Assembly: GCA_028280025.1 (NCBI GenBank)
Contig: JANQMO010000050.1
Span: forward strand, 50,277 to 114,276
From: Chlorobium sp.
GTDB lineage: Bacteria; Bacteroidota; Chlorobiia; Chlorobiales; Chlorobiaceae
Reading direction: 5' to 3'
DNA length: 64,000 bases
The notes under the pieces were generated by a model. It worked only from the letters and a program-made list of their open reading frames with translations. It was not told where the DNA came from and did no database searches. The position numbers were made by a program, and so were the translations under genes. Shown piece after piece: positions 25,731 through 35,175 of this stretch; within the stretch, counting starts at the first letter, position 1, and each line of letters starts with the position of its first letter.

Positions 25731-26159
25731 ATGAAAACGCTTCATTTCTCCATTCCGCTGCTCATAACCGTATCGATACTGGGCTCCCTGCCGATCCTTG
25801 AAAAAATTACGCTTGGCAGAATGAATGTCACCCAGATGATATTTTACCGAAGCCTTGCACAGACGTTCATTCTCGGCCTGGTTGTCTGGCTCGGCTCCAC
25901 CTCTCTCTCCACCGGTTTGCCGGCTCGATATACCGTTTATGCACTTCTCCAGGGAGTCGCCGTTACCGTCATGCTGTTCTTCTATCTCAGCGCCGTAAAA
26001 ACAACCGACGTCTCCATCGTCAACCCGATTGTTTCGGCATCACCTCTCATAACGTATATACTGGCAGTCGTTATTCTCAACGAACCGCTCAATATCATGC
26101 GTGTGTCAGGGGTGATACTTGTCGTCGGAGGGATACTGCTGATCATGTACAGCAGGTAA
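25731..26159 (+). CDS. EamA-domain small membrane transporter
   Basis: A 142-residue protein with about four to five hydrophobic helices. It covers a single EamA repeat of the drug/metabolite transporter superfamily, like small paired or homodimeric transporters. FYRSLAQTFILGLVV, FFYLSAVKTTDVSIVNPIVSASPL and LNEPLNIMRVSGVILVVGGILLI match the conserved EamA blocks. The substrate is unknown. It is divergent from purC and ends 12 bases from the convergent gene at 26172. Confidence 0.8.
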   Translation: MKTLHFSIPLLITVSILGSLPILEKITLGRMNVTQMIFYRSLAQTFILGLVVWLGSTSLSTGLPARYTVYALLQGVAVTVMLFFYLSAVKTTDVSIVNPIVSASPLITYILAVVILNEPLNIMRVSGVILVVGGILLIMYSR

Positions 26160-26171
26160 AAAACAGCCTGG

Positions 26172-26570
26172 TCACGAGTTTCCCTTGTAGTTTGCCTGCT
26201 GAACGGCTCCCCTGAGAACGATATTCACCTGATCGTCGGTCAGCCCTTTTTCCATCAGAAAATTCATAAAACGAAACACGCCAAGATCGGACAGCATGGC
26301 TTTCGGCCGGTCTTCCTCGCGGAGCCCGCGTGAATCACAATGTTCTTCAGCCGTATGTATCCAGTTTTCCACAAACTGTTCGGACTTGCCGTCTCCGGTA
26401 AAATAATCACTGACAATTCTTACGACATCATCGCGTGAAGGTTCCGGATTTTCATTGAAAATCTGCTGCATTTCCCGGGATATCTCGGCAAGAACATCAA
26501 CAGCCTCCCTGTCGAGCGCTTCCTCGAGTATATCCCTGGCTTTTTGTGTAACATCGGACTTCTGCGACAT
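26172..26570 (-). CDS. Hypothetical acidic helical protein
   Basis: A 132-residue protein I do not recognise. It is acidic and predicted helical, with no signal peptide or membrane segment. Notable stretches are LDREAVDVLAEISREMQQIF and a C-terminal FRFMNFLMEKGLTDDQVNIV. A weak AAGAG precedes the ATG. It is convergent with the EamA gene. Confidence 0.65.
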   Translation of the reverse strand: MSQKSDVTQKARDILEEALDREAVDVLAEISREMQQIFNENPEPSRDDVVRIVSDYFTGDGKSEQFVENWIHTAEEHCDSRGLREEDRPKAMLSDLGVFRFMNFLMEKGLTDDQVNIVLRGAVQQANYKGNS

Positions 26571-26937
26571 ACTGCTCTTGAGTCATTGGCTTGCGGCTCC
26601 ATCGGCATGCTTCCGAAGAATCCCGGACAAGTTACATATCATTCCGATAAAGAAAAAATTTTGCCCTGATCCTTCAGGTCATCTTTATGCACATCTTTTT
26701 AACTTTCCGACCTCCAATCCTTTTACCCCGACCCTATTTCCAGGCCAGCAAACACCGTATGATACCCGCGTGACCTGTCATGGCTGGAGTTTCCATTTTT
26801 CACCTGCAATCACATGAGGGATCAGTAACCCAAGAACACTGTTTACGCTTGATATTCTGCACACACAATCATACCATAAGAAAAGAGTCACTGACAAGAT
26901 ACATCATAATTCCCGGCATTTCGGAAAAAAAGCTTTC
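26571..26937. other. Spacer between divergent genes, nothing recognised
   Basis: This 367-base spacer should hold promoters for the minus-strand hypothetical gene and the plus-strand secreted nuclease-fold gene. No repeat, RNA or further gene was recognised. Confidence 0.5.
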
Positions 26938-27960
26938 ATGAGCGCCATGAACCTCAAGGTTTCTGCCATATCCCTTCTCCTCCTCATCACGTTGTCCATC
27001 ACCATGCATAGCGCCCTTGCCGATACAGGCTCGCTGACAATGATGTGGTGGAACGTCGAAAATCTTTTCGACACCGTTGACAACCCGGAAACCAGAGACA
27101 CAGAATTCACGCCTGAAGGGAAAAAGCAATGGACCGAAAAGAAACTGCTTCTCAAGTGCATGCGTCTTGCCCATGTCATCAAGGCCGTCAAGCTGAGGAC
27201 GGGCGGCTATCCCGACATCCTGGCTTTCTGCGAGGTTGAAAATCAGGAGGTGTTCGAACACTTGCTGACCTTCCTGCCGGGTAACCGTTACAGAACAGCG
27301 TACCATGCTTCGAACGATCCGAGAGGCATCGATATCGCCGTTGCCTATGACTCGACAAGCGTCAGGCATCTCGGTACAAGCTGGCGAAAGGTTCCGGTCA
27401 AGAAGCGAAACACCCGGGACATCAGCCTCTACAATTTTTCCGCCGGCGCATCGCCGTTTCATCTTATCCTGAGCCACTGGCCGTCCCGATCACTGGACAC
27501 AAAATGGTCCGAACCGCAGAGAATCCTTGCAGCAGAAACCGCAAAGGGCATCATCGACAGCCTGAGGATCGCCAACGACTCCGGTGACATCATCGTCATG
27601 GGCGACTTCAATGACAATCCCGGCGACAGATCTGTCAGTGAAGTACTCAACGCAACCACCGACAAAAACTCTTTTATGCAGCAGCCTGACGGCAGATTAT
27701 TCAATTGCTGGGGTATGATCGATGGAAAAGGAAGCTGCTATTTCGCTGGAAAATGGCTGCAATTCGATCAGGTCATGGTTTCTGCGGGATTGTTCGACAA
27801 CAAGGGCCTCGGTATGCAGGACAACGCGTTCTCCTGTTTTTCAATACCGCATATGCAAACGGGAAAGAAAAAACGTCCGTATGCAACATACAGGGGTCAG
27901 CGGTACCTGGGCGGGTATTCAGATCACTTTCCCCTGCTGCTGCAATTGCGTACCGAGTAA
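26938..27960 (+). CDS. Secreted endonuclease/exonuclease/phosphatase family protein
   Basis: A 340-residue protein with a signal peptide (LKVSAISLLLLITLSITMHSALA). The DNase I/EEP fold is shown by MMWWNVENLFDTVDNPETRD with the metal-binding Asn/Glu, FCEVENQEV, LILSHWPSR, VMGDFNDNP with the catalytic Asp, and the C-terminal GGYSDHFPLLLQ with the active-site His. It could be a nuclease or a phosphodiesterase acting in the periplasm or outside. A second ATG lies three codons in (26947). It stands alone between divergent and downstream genes. Confidence 0.85.
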   Translation: MSAMNLKVSAISLLLLITLSITMHSALADTGSLTMMWWNVENLFDTVDNPETRDTEFTPEGKKQWTEKKLLLKCMRLAHVIKAVKLRTGGYPDILAFCEVENQEVFEHLLTFLPGNRYRTAYHASNDPRGIDIAVAYDSTSVRHLGTSWRKVPVKKRNTRDISLYNFSAGASPFHLILSHWPSRSLDTKWSEPQRILAAETAKGIIDSLRIANDSGDIIVMGDFNDNPGDRSVSEVLNATTDKNSFMQQPDGRLFNCWGMIDGKGSCYFAGKWLQFDQVMVSAGLFDNKGLGMQDNAFSCFSIPHMQTGKKKRPYATYRGQRYLGGYSDHFPLLLQLRTE

Positions 27961-28192
27961 TGTTAAGAAGGCATCAATTCATCCTCTGGTGAGACCAGCT
28001 TCTTTGCAGATGAAAACAGAAATCGTAAATTTGCACTCGTTATGATCTTCAAGATTATACTCCATAGCCACTCCGCCGCTTTTTTTCACGGCTATACGTA
28101 ACTGATCCGTGAACCCCGCCGGCCTGCATGAACGATGTTCAGCGATTCTTTTTCGGTTGTTTTTAAATTCACGCAACAATAACCCTAAAACA

Positions 28193-30271
28193 ATGGACAA
28201 CCAACAACTAATTCTCTACGCAGTACCAGCTTCCGGCGTCATCGCCCTCCTCTATGCCCTGTTCAAGGCAGGATGGGTTGGCAGACAGGATGCGGGTACC
28301 GAACAAATGACAACGATAGCAGGACATATTGCTGACGGAGCTGTCGCTTTTCTGAAACGCGAGTATAAAGTACTGACAATTTTTGTCATCTCGGTCGCTA
28401 TCCTTCTGGGGTTTGCAAACAGCGGAAGGGCCGACTCCTCCCCGATCATCGCTGTCAGCTTCATTGTCGGAGCAATCTGTTCGGGGCTTGCCGGCTTTTT
28501 CGGTATGAAAGTCGCAACAAAGGCGAATGTCAGGACAACAAATGCAGCCAGAGAAGGGCTCTCGAAAGCACTGAACATCGCGTTTTCCGGAGGCCTTGTC
28601 ATGGGACTTTCGGTGGTCGGCCTCGGTATTCTCGGCCTGTCGTCCCTTTTTATTGTCTATAACAACCAGTTCTCTGAAATAGGCCAAGTGATCAACCTCA
28701 TTTCCGGCTTTTCTCTTGGAGCGTCGTCAATCGCACTCTTCGCCCGTGTCGGCGGCGGTATTTATACCAAGGCGGCAGATGTGGGAGCCGACCTTGCAGG
28801 AAAAGTGTACGAGGGAATTCCTGAAGACGATCCCAGAAACCCTGCAACGATCGCCGATAACGTGGGCGATAACGTCGGCGATGTCGCCGGCATGGGAGCC
28901 GATCTCTTCGAAAGCTATGTAGGCTCTATCATCGGTACGATGGTTCTGGGCGCGGCATTTGTCCCCGTTTTCGACAGCATGGGCATTTCACCGATCGCAG
29001 CAGTGATTCTGCCCCTCATCATTGCGGCGGCAGGCATCATTGTCTCGATAATCGGTTCGTTTTTCGTCAACGTCAAGGAAGGAGGCAACCCCCAGAAAGG
29101 ACTCAATACCGGTGAATTCGGGGCATCCTTTATCATGGCTGTATTGAGTTATTTCATCATCACCTACATTCTCCCCTCTTCCTGGGCGGTTGACGGTTTC
29201 ACCTACACCTCCCTGAACGTCTTTTTCGCGGTCATTATCGGTCTTGCCGCCGGCGTGCTTATCGGTCTGATCACCGAATACTACTGCTCAACCCATAACA
29301 AACCGGTTGTCGACATTGCCTACCAGAGCGTTACAGGCGCTGCGACAAACATCATTGCGGGACTTGGCACGGGAATGATGTCGACCGGGCTCCCGATCAT
29401 AGTCCTTTCCCTTGCGATTATCGGTTCACACTACTTCGCGGGGCTTTACGGCATCGCCATTGCCGCTCTCGGCATGCTCTCCGTCACAGGCATACAGCTT
29501 GCAGTGGACGCTTACGGGCCGATCTCGGATAACGCCGGCGGTATTGCAGAAATGTCAGGTCTCGATCCGGAAGTGCGTGAAAGAACCGACAAGCTCGATG
29601 CGGTCGGCAACACAACAGCAGCCATCGGAAAAGGCTTTGCCATCGGCAGTGCCGCACTTACTGCCCTTGCGCTCTTTGCAGCGTTCCGCCAGCAGGCCGG
29701 GGTGGAATCCATCGACATTTCCAAACCTGTCATCATGGCCGGACTGCTTCTCGGGGCAATGCTTCCCTTTGTTTTCAGTGCTCTCGCCATGGGTGCCGTT
29801 GGCCGTGCAGCAAGGGATATGATCACCGAAGTCGGCCGTCAGTTCAACGAAATACCCGGCCTGCGGGAAGGCACAACCCCTGCGGAATTCGCTCATTGCG
29901 TCGATATCTCCACAAAGGCCGCTATTCGTGAAATGATCCTGCCGGGAACGCTCGGCGTACTGGTTCCTGTCGTTGTGGGTTTTGTCTCGAAAGACATGCT
30001 CGGCGGTCTGCTTGCAGGCGTCACCTCATCGGGTGTCCTGATGGCCATCTTTCAGTCAAACGCTGGCGGCGCGTGGGATAACGCGAAAAAACGTATCGAA
30101 GGCACCATCGAGTTCGACGGCGTAACCTACGGCAAAGGCACCGAAGCACACAAGGCCGCCGTTGTGGGTGATACTGTCGGCGATCCGTTCAAGGATACCA
30201 GCGGTCCGAGCCTCAACATTCTCATGAAGCTTATCGCGGTCGTCGCGCTCGTTATCGCTCCACTTATTTAG
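28193..30271 (+). CDS. hppA: Membrane-bound ion-pumping pyrophosphatase
   Basis: A 692-residue protein with about 16 membrane helices that couples PPi hydrolysis to H+ and/or Na+ transport. The catalytic loop DVGADLAGKVYEGIPEDDPRN precedes ATIADNVGDNVGDVAGMGADLFESY. GNTTAAIGKGFAIGSA has Ala where K+-independent enzymes have Lys, indicating the K+-dependent class. The C-terminal block DTVGDPFKDTSGPSLNILMKL is intact. The ion pumped cannot be decided here. The ATG at 28193 gives the usual N-terminus; an upstream in-frame ATG at 28109 adds unrelated sequence. It conserves energy from biosynthetic PPi. Confidence 0.95.
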   Translation: MDNQQLILYAVPASGVIALLYALFKAGWVGRQDAGTEQMTTIAGHIADGAVAFLKREYKVLTIFVISVAILLGFANSGRADSSPIIAVSFIVGAICSGLAGFFGMKVATKANVRTTNAAREGLSKALNIAFSGGLVMGLSVVGLGILGLSSLFIVYNNQFSEIGQVINLISGFSLGASSIALFARVGGGIYTKAADVGADLAGKVYEGIPEDDPRNPATIADNVGDNVGDVAGMGADLFESYVGSIIGTMVLGAAFVPVFDSMGISPIAAVILPLIIAAAGIIVSIIGSFFVNVKEGGNPQKGLNTGEFGASFIMAVLSYFIITYILPSSWAVDGFTYTSLNVFFAVIIGLAAGVLIGLITEYYCSTHNKPVVDIAYQSVTGAATNIIAGLGTGMMSTGLPIIVLSLAIIGSHYFAGLYGIAIAALGMLSVTGIQLAVDAYGPISDNAGGIAEMSGLDPEVRERTDKLDAVGNTTAAIGKGFAIGSAALTALALFAAFRQQAGVESIDISKPVIMAGLLLGAMLPFVFSALAMGAVGRAARDMITEVGRQFNEIPGLREGTTPAEFAHCVDISTKAAIREMILPGTLGVLVPVVVGFVSKDMLGGLLAGVTSSGVLMAIFQSNAGGAWDNAKKRIEGTIEFDGVTYGKGTEAHKAAVVGDTVGDPFKDTSGPSLNILMKLIAVVALVIAPLI

Positions 30272-30294
30272 TGACAAGTAACAAGTAACGAGAG

Positions 30295-30322
30295 GGCCCC
30301 GGGATATCGGGGCCTTTTTTTT
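30295..30322 (+). terminator. Rho-independent terminator after hppA
   Basis: A seven-pair stem GGCCCCG / CGGGGCC with loop GGATAT is followed by eight T residues. It begins 24 bases past the hppA stop. Confidence 0.92.
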
Positions 30323-30406
30323 CCCAGACTGCACGGTCCGATAATTTATATCCATCGAGAAGAAAACAGTTCAACAATTCAACAGATAAACAGTTCAACA
30401 TTCTTT

Positions 30407-30976
30407 ATGAAACTCATTGTCGGCCTTGGAAATCCGGAAAAACGGCATGAAAATACCCGCCACAACATCGGCTTTGAAGTTATCGATGAGCTTGCACGGC
30501 AGTTCGGAACCGGGCTTTCATCCGGAAAAGGAAATTTCCATGTCACCAGAATATCCCATGCGGGCCAACCGGTAATTCTGCTCAAACCGATGACCTACAT
30601 GAACCTCTCCGGACATGCCGTCGTTGCCGCAATGAACTTTTACAAAATCGGGATTACAGACATGATCGTCGTCTGTGACGATCTGAATATTCCTCTCGGC
30701 ACAATCCGGCTCCGCGCCAAAGGGTCCGCCGGCGGTCAGAACGGATTGAAACACATCATTCAATGCCTGGGCAGAGAGGATTTCGCCCGCCTTCGAGTCG
30801 GTATCGGCCGGGAACTGCCGACCGGTTCGTATTCGTCGTTCGTACTGGGGAGATTCAGTGATGAAGAAAGAAAAACAGCTGATGAAATCCTGCCGCGATG
30901 CGTCGATGCCGCCCTCGATTTCGTTAAAAACGGCATAGAGCACGCCATGAACCATTACAACAGCAAAAACAGTTAA
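30407..30976 (+). CDS. pth: Peptidyl-tRNA hydrolase
   Basis: Releases peptides from tRNA after premature drop-off. The 189-residue protein has MKLIVGLGNPEKRHENTRHNIGFEVID with the catalytic His in RHNIGF. LKPMTYMNLSG (about 60-70) and VCDDLNIPLGTIRLRAKGSAGGQNGLKHI with the essential Asp follow. Length is normal. Its TAA stop shares the TTAA with the stop of the convergent hydrolase gene. The upstream spacer holds a degenerate GTTCAACA tract. Confidence 0.95.
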   Translation: MKLIVGLGNPEKRHENTRHNIGFEVIDELARQFGTGLSSGKGNFHVTRISHAGQPVILLKPMTYMNLSGHAVVAAMNFYKIGITDMIVVCDDLNIPLGTIRLRAKGSAGGQNGLKHIIQCLGREDFARLRVGIGRELPTGSYSSFVLGRFSDEERKTADEILPRCVDAALDFVKNGIEHAMNHYNSKNS

Positions 30977-31788
30977 ACGGCTGCCGATGCCTGCAAAAAA
31001 GAAGGGCATGACGAGTACCTCAGCATAAAGGCAATCGCTCGCCGGTTGAAATCCCTGGGCTGATCAACATTGCAGACATGCCCTGAATTTCTGATAATTT
31101 CCAGATACGAATTGCTGTGGCGCCCGACGATATATTCCACAGCGGGAAGAAACATGTAATCTTCGTCTCCTGTCAGGTAAAGCGTTGGAATACCCGTATC
31201 CTTTTCCTCAAAATACTTAAGAAGCGGATTCAACTCATAGGTAAGCTTGAACCACCGCATGAACTCTTTTTGCGCGACCTTCTTGGCCTCGTTCACAAAA
31301 AGCAGCCGCGACTTCTTGTGGCGGGCCTTCGGCATGATGATCCAGGCAAAAAAAGTGTAAAGCCACATGTAGGGAACAAAACGCTTGAACGTATTACCCA
31401 GTCCGACAAGAAACCGGGCCCTGACATTCAACCGTATAATCGCTCCGGCCATGACCATGGAGCAAACCCTTTTCGGGTCGAGTTCACTTATCTGTCGAAT
31501 CAGGATCGTGCCAAGTGACACGCCGATGAAATGGGCCTTTGCAATGTTCAGATGATCGAGAACCTCGATGATATCACGAGTGATGTCCTCAAAACTGTAT
31601 GTGCCTTTCGGAGAAAAAGAGAGACCTTTTGATTTGCCGTGTCCCCTGAGATCGACCATAAGGACATTGAAGCGCTTTTTAAACTCCTTGACCTGAAGAA
31701 ACCAGATCGACGAACTCCCGCCCGCCCCGTGAACGAAAACCACCCAGGGATCATTTTCAGTCAGCCTGTATGTTCTGTAATGCAGCAT
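30973..31788 (-). CDS. Alpha/beta hydrolase
   Basis: A 271-residue alpha/beta-hydrolase fold protein. The oxyanion HG motif is in VFVHGAGGSSSIW (about 17-29), VDLRGHGKSKG follows, and the nucleophile elbow is GVSLGTI (Ser near 95). The catalytic Asp is likely in LTGDEDYMF and His in NSGHVCNVDQP. The substrate is unknown; a carotenoid- or bacteriochlorophyll-linked esterase would be speculation. It is the last gene of a minus-strand run behind the SpoU methyltransferase and hisC. Confidence 0.85.
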   Translation of the reverse strand: MLHYRTYRLTENDPWVVFVHGAGGSSSIWFLQVKEFKKRFNVLMVDLRGHGKSKGLSFSPKGTYSFEDITRDIIEVLDHLNIAKAHFIGVSLGTILIRQISELDPKRVCSMVMAGAIIRLNVRARFLVGLGNTFKRFVPYMWLYTFFAWIIMPKARHKKSRLLFVNEAKKVAQKEFMRWFKLTYELNPLLKYFEEKDTGIPTLYLTGDEDYMFLPAVEYIVGRHSNSYLEIIRNSGHVCNVDQPRDFNRRAIAFMLRYSSCPSFLQASAAV

Positions 31789-31829
31789 AAAAGCTATAAC
31801 CTCGAATGACGGCCGGAAACCCCGGCCGG

Positions 31830-32366
31830 TTACTGTTGCCTGAACGCTTTCACCATTTCATAGAGAGCAATACCCGCAGCCACGGACACGTTCAGGGAAT
31901 GCTTGGTTCCGAACTGCGGGATTTCCAGAACGTGATCGCAAAGACGCAAAATATCGCCGTCAATACCATCGACTTCGTTGCCGAGAATAAGGCACATCGG
32001 AAAATCGTCTGCATCGACGGATGTATAAGGTATGCTGTTTTCTGTAATTTCGAGACCGCAAATAGTAACGCCTTTATCTTTAAGTTTTCCAAGTATCTCA
32101 GCGGGTTCGGAATAATATTCCCATTGTACGCTTTCCTGTGCCCCAAGCGCAGTCTTGTCAATTTCTTTCCTGGGCGGAGTTGCCGTGTAGCCGGTTATGA
32201 TGACTTTTTCAATGCCTGCCGCGTCTGCTGTCCGGAATATCGATCCGACGTTATACATACTCCGTATGTTATGAAGAAGTACGGATACGGGATGCTTGTC
32301 GATATCAATAAAGTCGCTAACGCTCAATCGCGACATTTCGCCACCGTGTAGTTTCCTGTAATGCAT
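31830..32366 (-). CDS. TrmH/SpoU family RNA 2'-O-methyltransferase
   Basis: About 178 residues with the trefoil-knot SPOUT fold. Motif 1 is LHNIRSMYNVGSIFRTADA, motif 2 LILGNEVDGI and motif 3 EIPQFGTKHSLNVSVAAGIALYE (core LNVSVAAGIA), all with the residues that form the SAM knot. It methylates a ribose of tRNA or rRNA; the site is not determined. I prefer the ATG at 32366 to the GTG two codons upstream. It overlaps or abuts the hisC stop (32369), so the two are coupled. Confidence 0.9.
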   Translation of the reverse strand: MHYRKLHGGEMSRLSVSDFIDIDKHPVSVLLHNIRSMYNVGSIFRTADAAGIEKVIITGYTATPPRKEIDKTALGAQESVQWEYYSEPAEILGKLKDKGVTICGLEITENSIPYTSVDADDFPMCLILGNEVDGIDGDILRLCDHVLEIPQFGTKHSLNVSVAAGIALYEMVKAFRQQ

Positions 32367-32368
32367 TC

Positions 32369-33439
32369 TCACGAATAGGCTCGTAATGTATCAAGAAGAA
32401 GATCGTTCTCTTCCCTGAGACCGACGTTGAACCGCAGGCAGTTCTCCATCATCGGGTACCCTGAAACGTTTCTCACCAGAATACCTTCGCCGGCAAGGTT
32501 CGAAAATACTTTTTTGGCATTGAAAACCCTTATAATAATAAAGTTTGCGTCACTTTCGAACAAGGTCAGAGAATTGAATGTCCGCAACGTTTCCATCATT
32601 CGACCCCGTTCCCGGAGAATGTAGTCGACCGATTCCTCTACAAGCTCATAATTACCGAGAACATGCTTGAGCGTGATCTCGGCGAGCCTGCTTGATGTAA
32701 ACGGTATTTTCGGCTTCACGATCTGAGCCATAAGTCCGGGATTCGCGATGGTGAAACCGATTCTCAAACCAGCTAGGGCCAGAGCTTTGGACATTGTTCT
32801 GAGCACGATCAGATTCGGATAGTCCATAACGATTCCGATCGCAGATTCCTGCCTTGAAAACTCCACATATGCCTCATCGACCAGTACGATTGCCTCAACC
32901 TCTTCTGCGATCCTTCGAATCTCATCGATGGTCACCGATTTGCTGGTCGGGTTGTTGGGCGTCGACAGAACAATGAAACCAACCTGTTCATCCCTTGCCA
33001 TGCGGATGATTTCGGCCACATCGAAACTGAGATCCTCACGCATGGGAACGGCTACAATCTCGGCCTGGAGCAATCGAGCGATCTTTTCATACAGCGAAAA
33101 CGACGGCTGGGGTATCAGTATCTTTCTTCCCTTGCAGAGACAGGCAAGAAATATCGTATACAGCATTTCATTCGACCCGTTGCTCATCATGACCGAGTCA
33201 GGAGAAACGCCGGCAAACTCTGCATAAGCTTTTATCCCCCTGAAAGGAAGAATGTCGGGATAACGGTTCCAGGCTTCTCTTTTGAACTCATCGAGAATGG
33301 CCTCTTTCATCCGTTGCGGGAGATCAAACGGACTCTCGTTCTGGTTGAGCTTCACGTCTGCCTCTTGTCCCCCCTCGACAGTGTATGCCCCGATATGTTC
33401 CAGGGAGGGATTGAGTAACCTTGAATATTCTTTATTCAT
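32369..33439 (-). CDS. hisC: Histidinol-phosphate aminotransferase
   Basis: Converts imidazole-acetol phosphate to histidinol phosphate in histidine synthesis. The 356-residue PLP enzyme has KLNQNESPFDLP (about 27-38), SNGSNEML near 85, STPNNPTSKSV near 157, VLVDEAYVEFS near 185 and the PLP lysine in LRTMSKALALAGLRIGF near 218. Length matches HisC. Some homologues also act on phenylpyruvate or other substrates. It is the first gene of the run with the SpoU methyltransferase and hydrolase. Confidence 0.93.
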   Translation of the reverse strand: MNKEYSRLLNPSLEHIGAYTVEGGQEADVKLNQNESPFDLPQRMKEAILDEFKREAWNRYPDILPFRGIKAYAEFAGVSPDSVMMSNGSNEMLYTIFLACLCKGRKILIPQPSFSLYEKIARLLQAEIVAVPMREDLSFDVAEIIRMARDEQVGFIVLSTPNNPTSKSVTIDEIRRIAEEVEAIVLVDEAYVEFSRQESAIGIVMDYPNLIVLRTMSKALALAGLRIGFTIANPGLMAQIVKPKIPFTSSRLAEITLKHVLGNYELVEESVDYILRERGRMMETLRTFNSLTLFESDANFIIIRVFNAKKVFSNLAGEGILVRNVSGYPMMENCLRFNVGLREENDLLLDTLRAYS

Positions 33440-33554
33440 TCATGTATCGATATGTATCATGGAATGCCCCACCAAAGGCAGGATAAAATACTGATTTTTA
33501 TAAAGCATCCTGCTCGTGAATATCCCCTTTTTCATGAATCACACAAAAATAATG

Positions 33555-33582
33555 TTGACTTATTGTTTTTTTTTCATACTTT
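33555..33582 (+). promoter_or_regulatory. Candidate promoter of the mini sigma-like gene
   Basis: TTGACT at 33555-33560 and TACTTT at 33577-33582, 16 bases apart, lie about 40 bases before the start codon in an AT-rich stretch. This is a match by eye only. Confidence 0.35.
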
Positions 33583-33620
33583 AAAACAGGACACAATTAA
33601 TCCTATTTAAGGAGGCAACG

Positions 33621-34043
33621 ATGATCAAAATAAACAAGGCCCCGATGAACCTGCTCGACGACCTATATAGCCTTGCATACTGGATGACCGGCAGCGAGCA
33701 AGCTTCTACTGAACTGGTAACCAGCACCTACAGGGATGTGAAAGCCGATACACATCAAACCGACATGCTGAAACGTTTCAGAAAAAGCTATATAGACCGG
33801 TACGGACAGGACGCTGAACTTGACATGAAAAATAAAGGGAACGGTTCATGCCGGTCGATCCTCCCGAAACTCAGAGAAAGGGCTGCAGACATAAAATTGT
33901 CCGTCCTGTTATCTGAAATCCCGGGCCTGAAACACAAGGACATTTCCGTCATCATGGACAAACCCGTTGAAACCATTCGTCTCTGGCTGTTCTGCGGCAG
34001 GAAATTCATGATAAACGAAAGCATTCTGAAGGCATCGGCTTAA
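33621..34043 (+). CDS. Small sigma-70-like (ECF-type) protein
   Basis: A 140-residue protein with a strong ribosome site (AAGGAGG, seven bases before ATG). The N-terminal LLDDLYSLAYWMTGSEQASTELVTSTYRDV resembles sigma region 2 helices. The C-terminal LSVLLSEIPGLKHKDISVIMDKPVETIRLWLFCGR resembles the region 4 helix-turn-helix, where real ECF factors have the pattern L..L.G.S..EIA..L..s..TVk..l.rar. It is shorter than usual ECF factors (about 170-200), and the region 2.3-2.4 part appears reduced. It may be a degenerate sigma factor or a regulator built from one. Confidence 0.7.
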   Translation: MIKINKAPMNLLDDLYSLAYWMTGSEQASTELVTSTYRDVKADTHQTDMLKRFRKSYIDRYGQDAELDMKNKGNGSCRSILPKLRERAADIKLSVLLSEIPGLKHKDISVIMDKPVETIRLWLFCGRKFMINESILKASA

Positions 34044-34061
34044 AATACCCCCCATATACAT

Positions 34062-34104
34062 GAGGCTGTCCCGGAAGGTGTTCCGGGACAGTCTCTTTTG
34101 TTTT
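34062..34104 (+). terminator. Rho-independent terminator after the mini sigma-like gene
   Basis: A 15-pair stem with one G-T pair (GAGGCTGTCCCGGAA / TTCCGGGACAGTCTC) closes a GGTG loop and is followed by TTTTGTTTT. Confidence 0.93.
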
Positions 34105-34169
34105 AGACAGAGCAGCATTATATTTTGTGAGCATTCATCCTCAACACACCATAATCCCGCAATACGATC

Positions 34170-35159
34170 ATGATCGTCATCACCGGAGGAGCTGGTTTTA
34201 TTGGTAGCGCAATGATCTGGGAGCTCAACAGATCCGGCCGGGACGACATTATTGTAGTTGATGACCTTGGCCTGGCGGCAACAGGCAAATGGAAAAACCT
34301 CACCGGACTCTCGTTCACCGATTTCATTCATAAAGACACGTTTCTCAATCTGGTGATCGAAAACCGCCTTTCTGAAATTCAGGCGATCATCCACATGGGA
34401 GCGATCAGTGCAACAACCGAAACTGACGCAAACCTGCTCATGGAAAACAATTTCAGGTATTCAAAAGAGCTTGCCATACATTGCGCATCGAATAACATAC
34501 GGTTCATCTACGCATCGAGTGCTGCGACCTATGGCGACGGCAACAAGGGGTATGATGACGACGAGAAAAATCTCGATCAGTTGAGACCTCTCAACATGTA
34601 CGGTTACTCCAAGCACCTGTTCGACCTTTGGGCAAAGAAGCAAGGAATTCTCGAACAGGCTGCAGGCCTGAAGTTTTTCAACGTGTACGGCCCGAATGAA
34701 TATCATAAGGAAGATATGACCAGCGTTGTGTTCAAGGCCTTCAACCAGATCATGGAAAAAGGTACTGTCAAGCTGTTCATGTCTCACAGGGATGATTATC
34801 GTCACGGGGAACAAATGAGGGACTTTATCTACATAAAAGACTGCACGGCTTTTATGCTCTGGCTGCTTGAAAACAGGTCCGCGCATGGCCTGTTCAATGT
34901 CGGAACCGGACAGGCAAGAAGTTTCAACGACCTCGTTAACACCACGTTTTCGGCGCTCGGTCTGGCTCCTGATATCAACTACATACCCATGCCGGAAACG
35001 CTGCGGGACAAATACCAGTATTTCACGCAGGCAGAAACCGGCAGACTGATGTCATCAGGCTATACACGTCCGATGACTTCTCTCGAAGACGGTATAAAAG
35101 AGTATGTACTCGGCTTCCTGAACACAAAAAACCCGCATTTCGAAAAGGATATTCCTTAA
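34170..35159 (+). CDS. hldD: ADP-L-glycero-D-manno-heptose 6-epimerase
   Basis: An NADP-dependent SDR epimerase that makes ADP-L-glycero-D-manno-heptose for the lipopolysaccharide core. The 329-residue protein has the Rossmann start IVITGGAGFIGSAMIWELN, DDLGLAATGKWKNL, the YxxxK pair in MYGYSKHLFD, and NVYGPNEYHKEDMTSV and HGEQMRDFIYI, all typical of HldD/RfaD. The C-terminal segment with YTRPMTSLEDGIKEYV is complete. It heads a plus-strand run with the PhoH gene 16 bases downstream. Confidence 0.93.
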   Translation: MIVITGGAGFIGSAMIWELNRSGRDDIIVVDDLGLAATGKWKNLTGLSFTDFIHKDTFLNLVIENRLSEIQAIIHMGAISATTETDANLLMENNFRYSKELAIHCASNNIRFIYASSAATYGDGNKGYDDDEKNLDQLRPLNMYGYSKHLFDLWAKKQGILEQAAGLKFFNVYGPNEYHKEDMTSVVFKAFNQIMEKGTVKLFMSHRDDYRHGEQMRDFIYIKDCTAFMLWLLENRSAHGLFNVGTGQARSFNDLVNTTFSALGLAPDINYIPMPETLRDKYQYFTQAETGRLMSSGYTRPMTSLEDGIKEYVLGFLNTKNPHFEKDIP

Positions 35160-35175
35160 CAAAACAACCAACCAT

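Noticed and set aside
27961..28192. Small minus-strand frame of 73 codons before hppA
   Set aside because: It has no conserved motif and lies in the likely leader of hppA.
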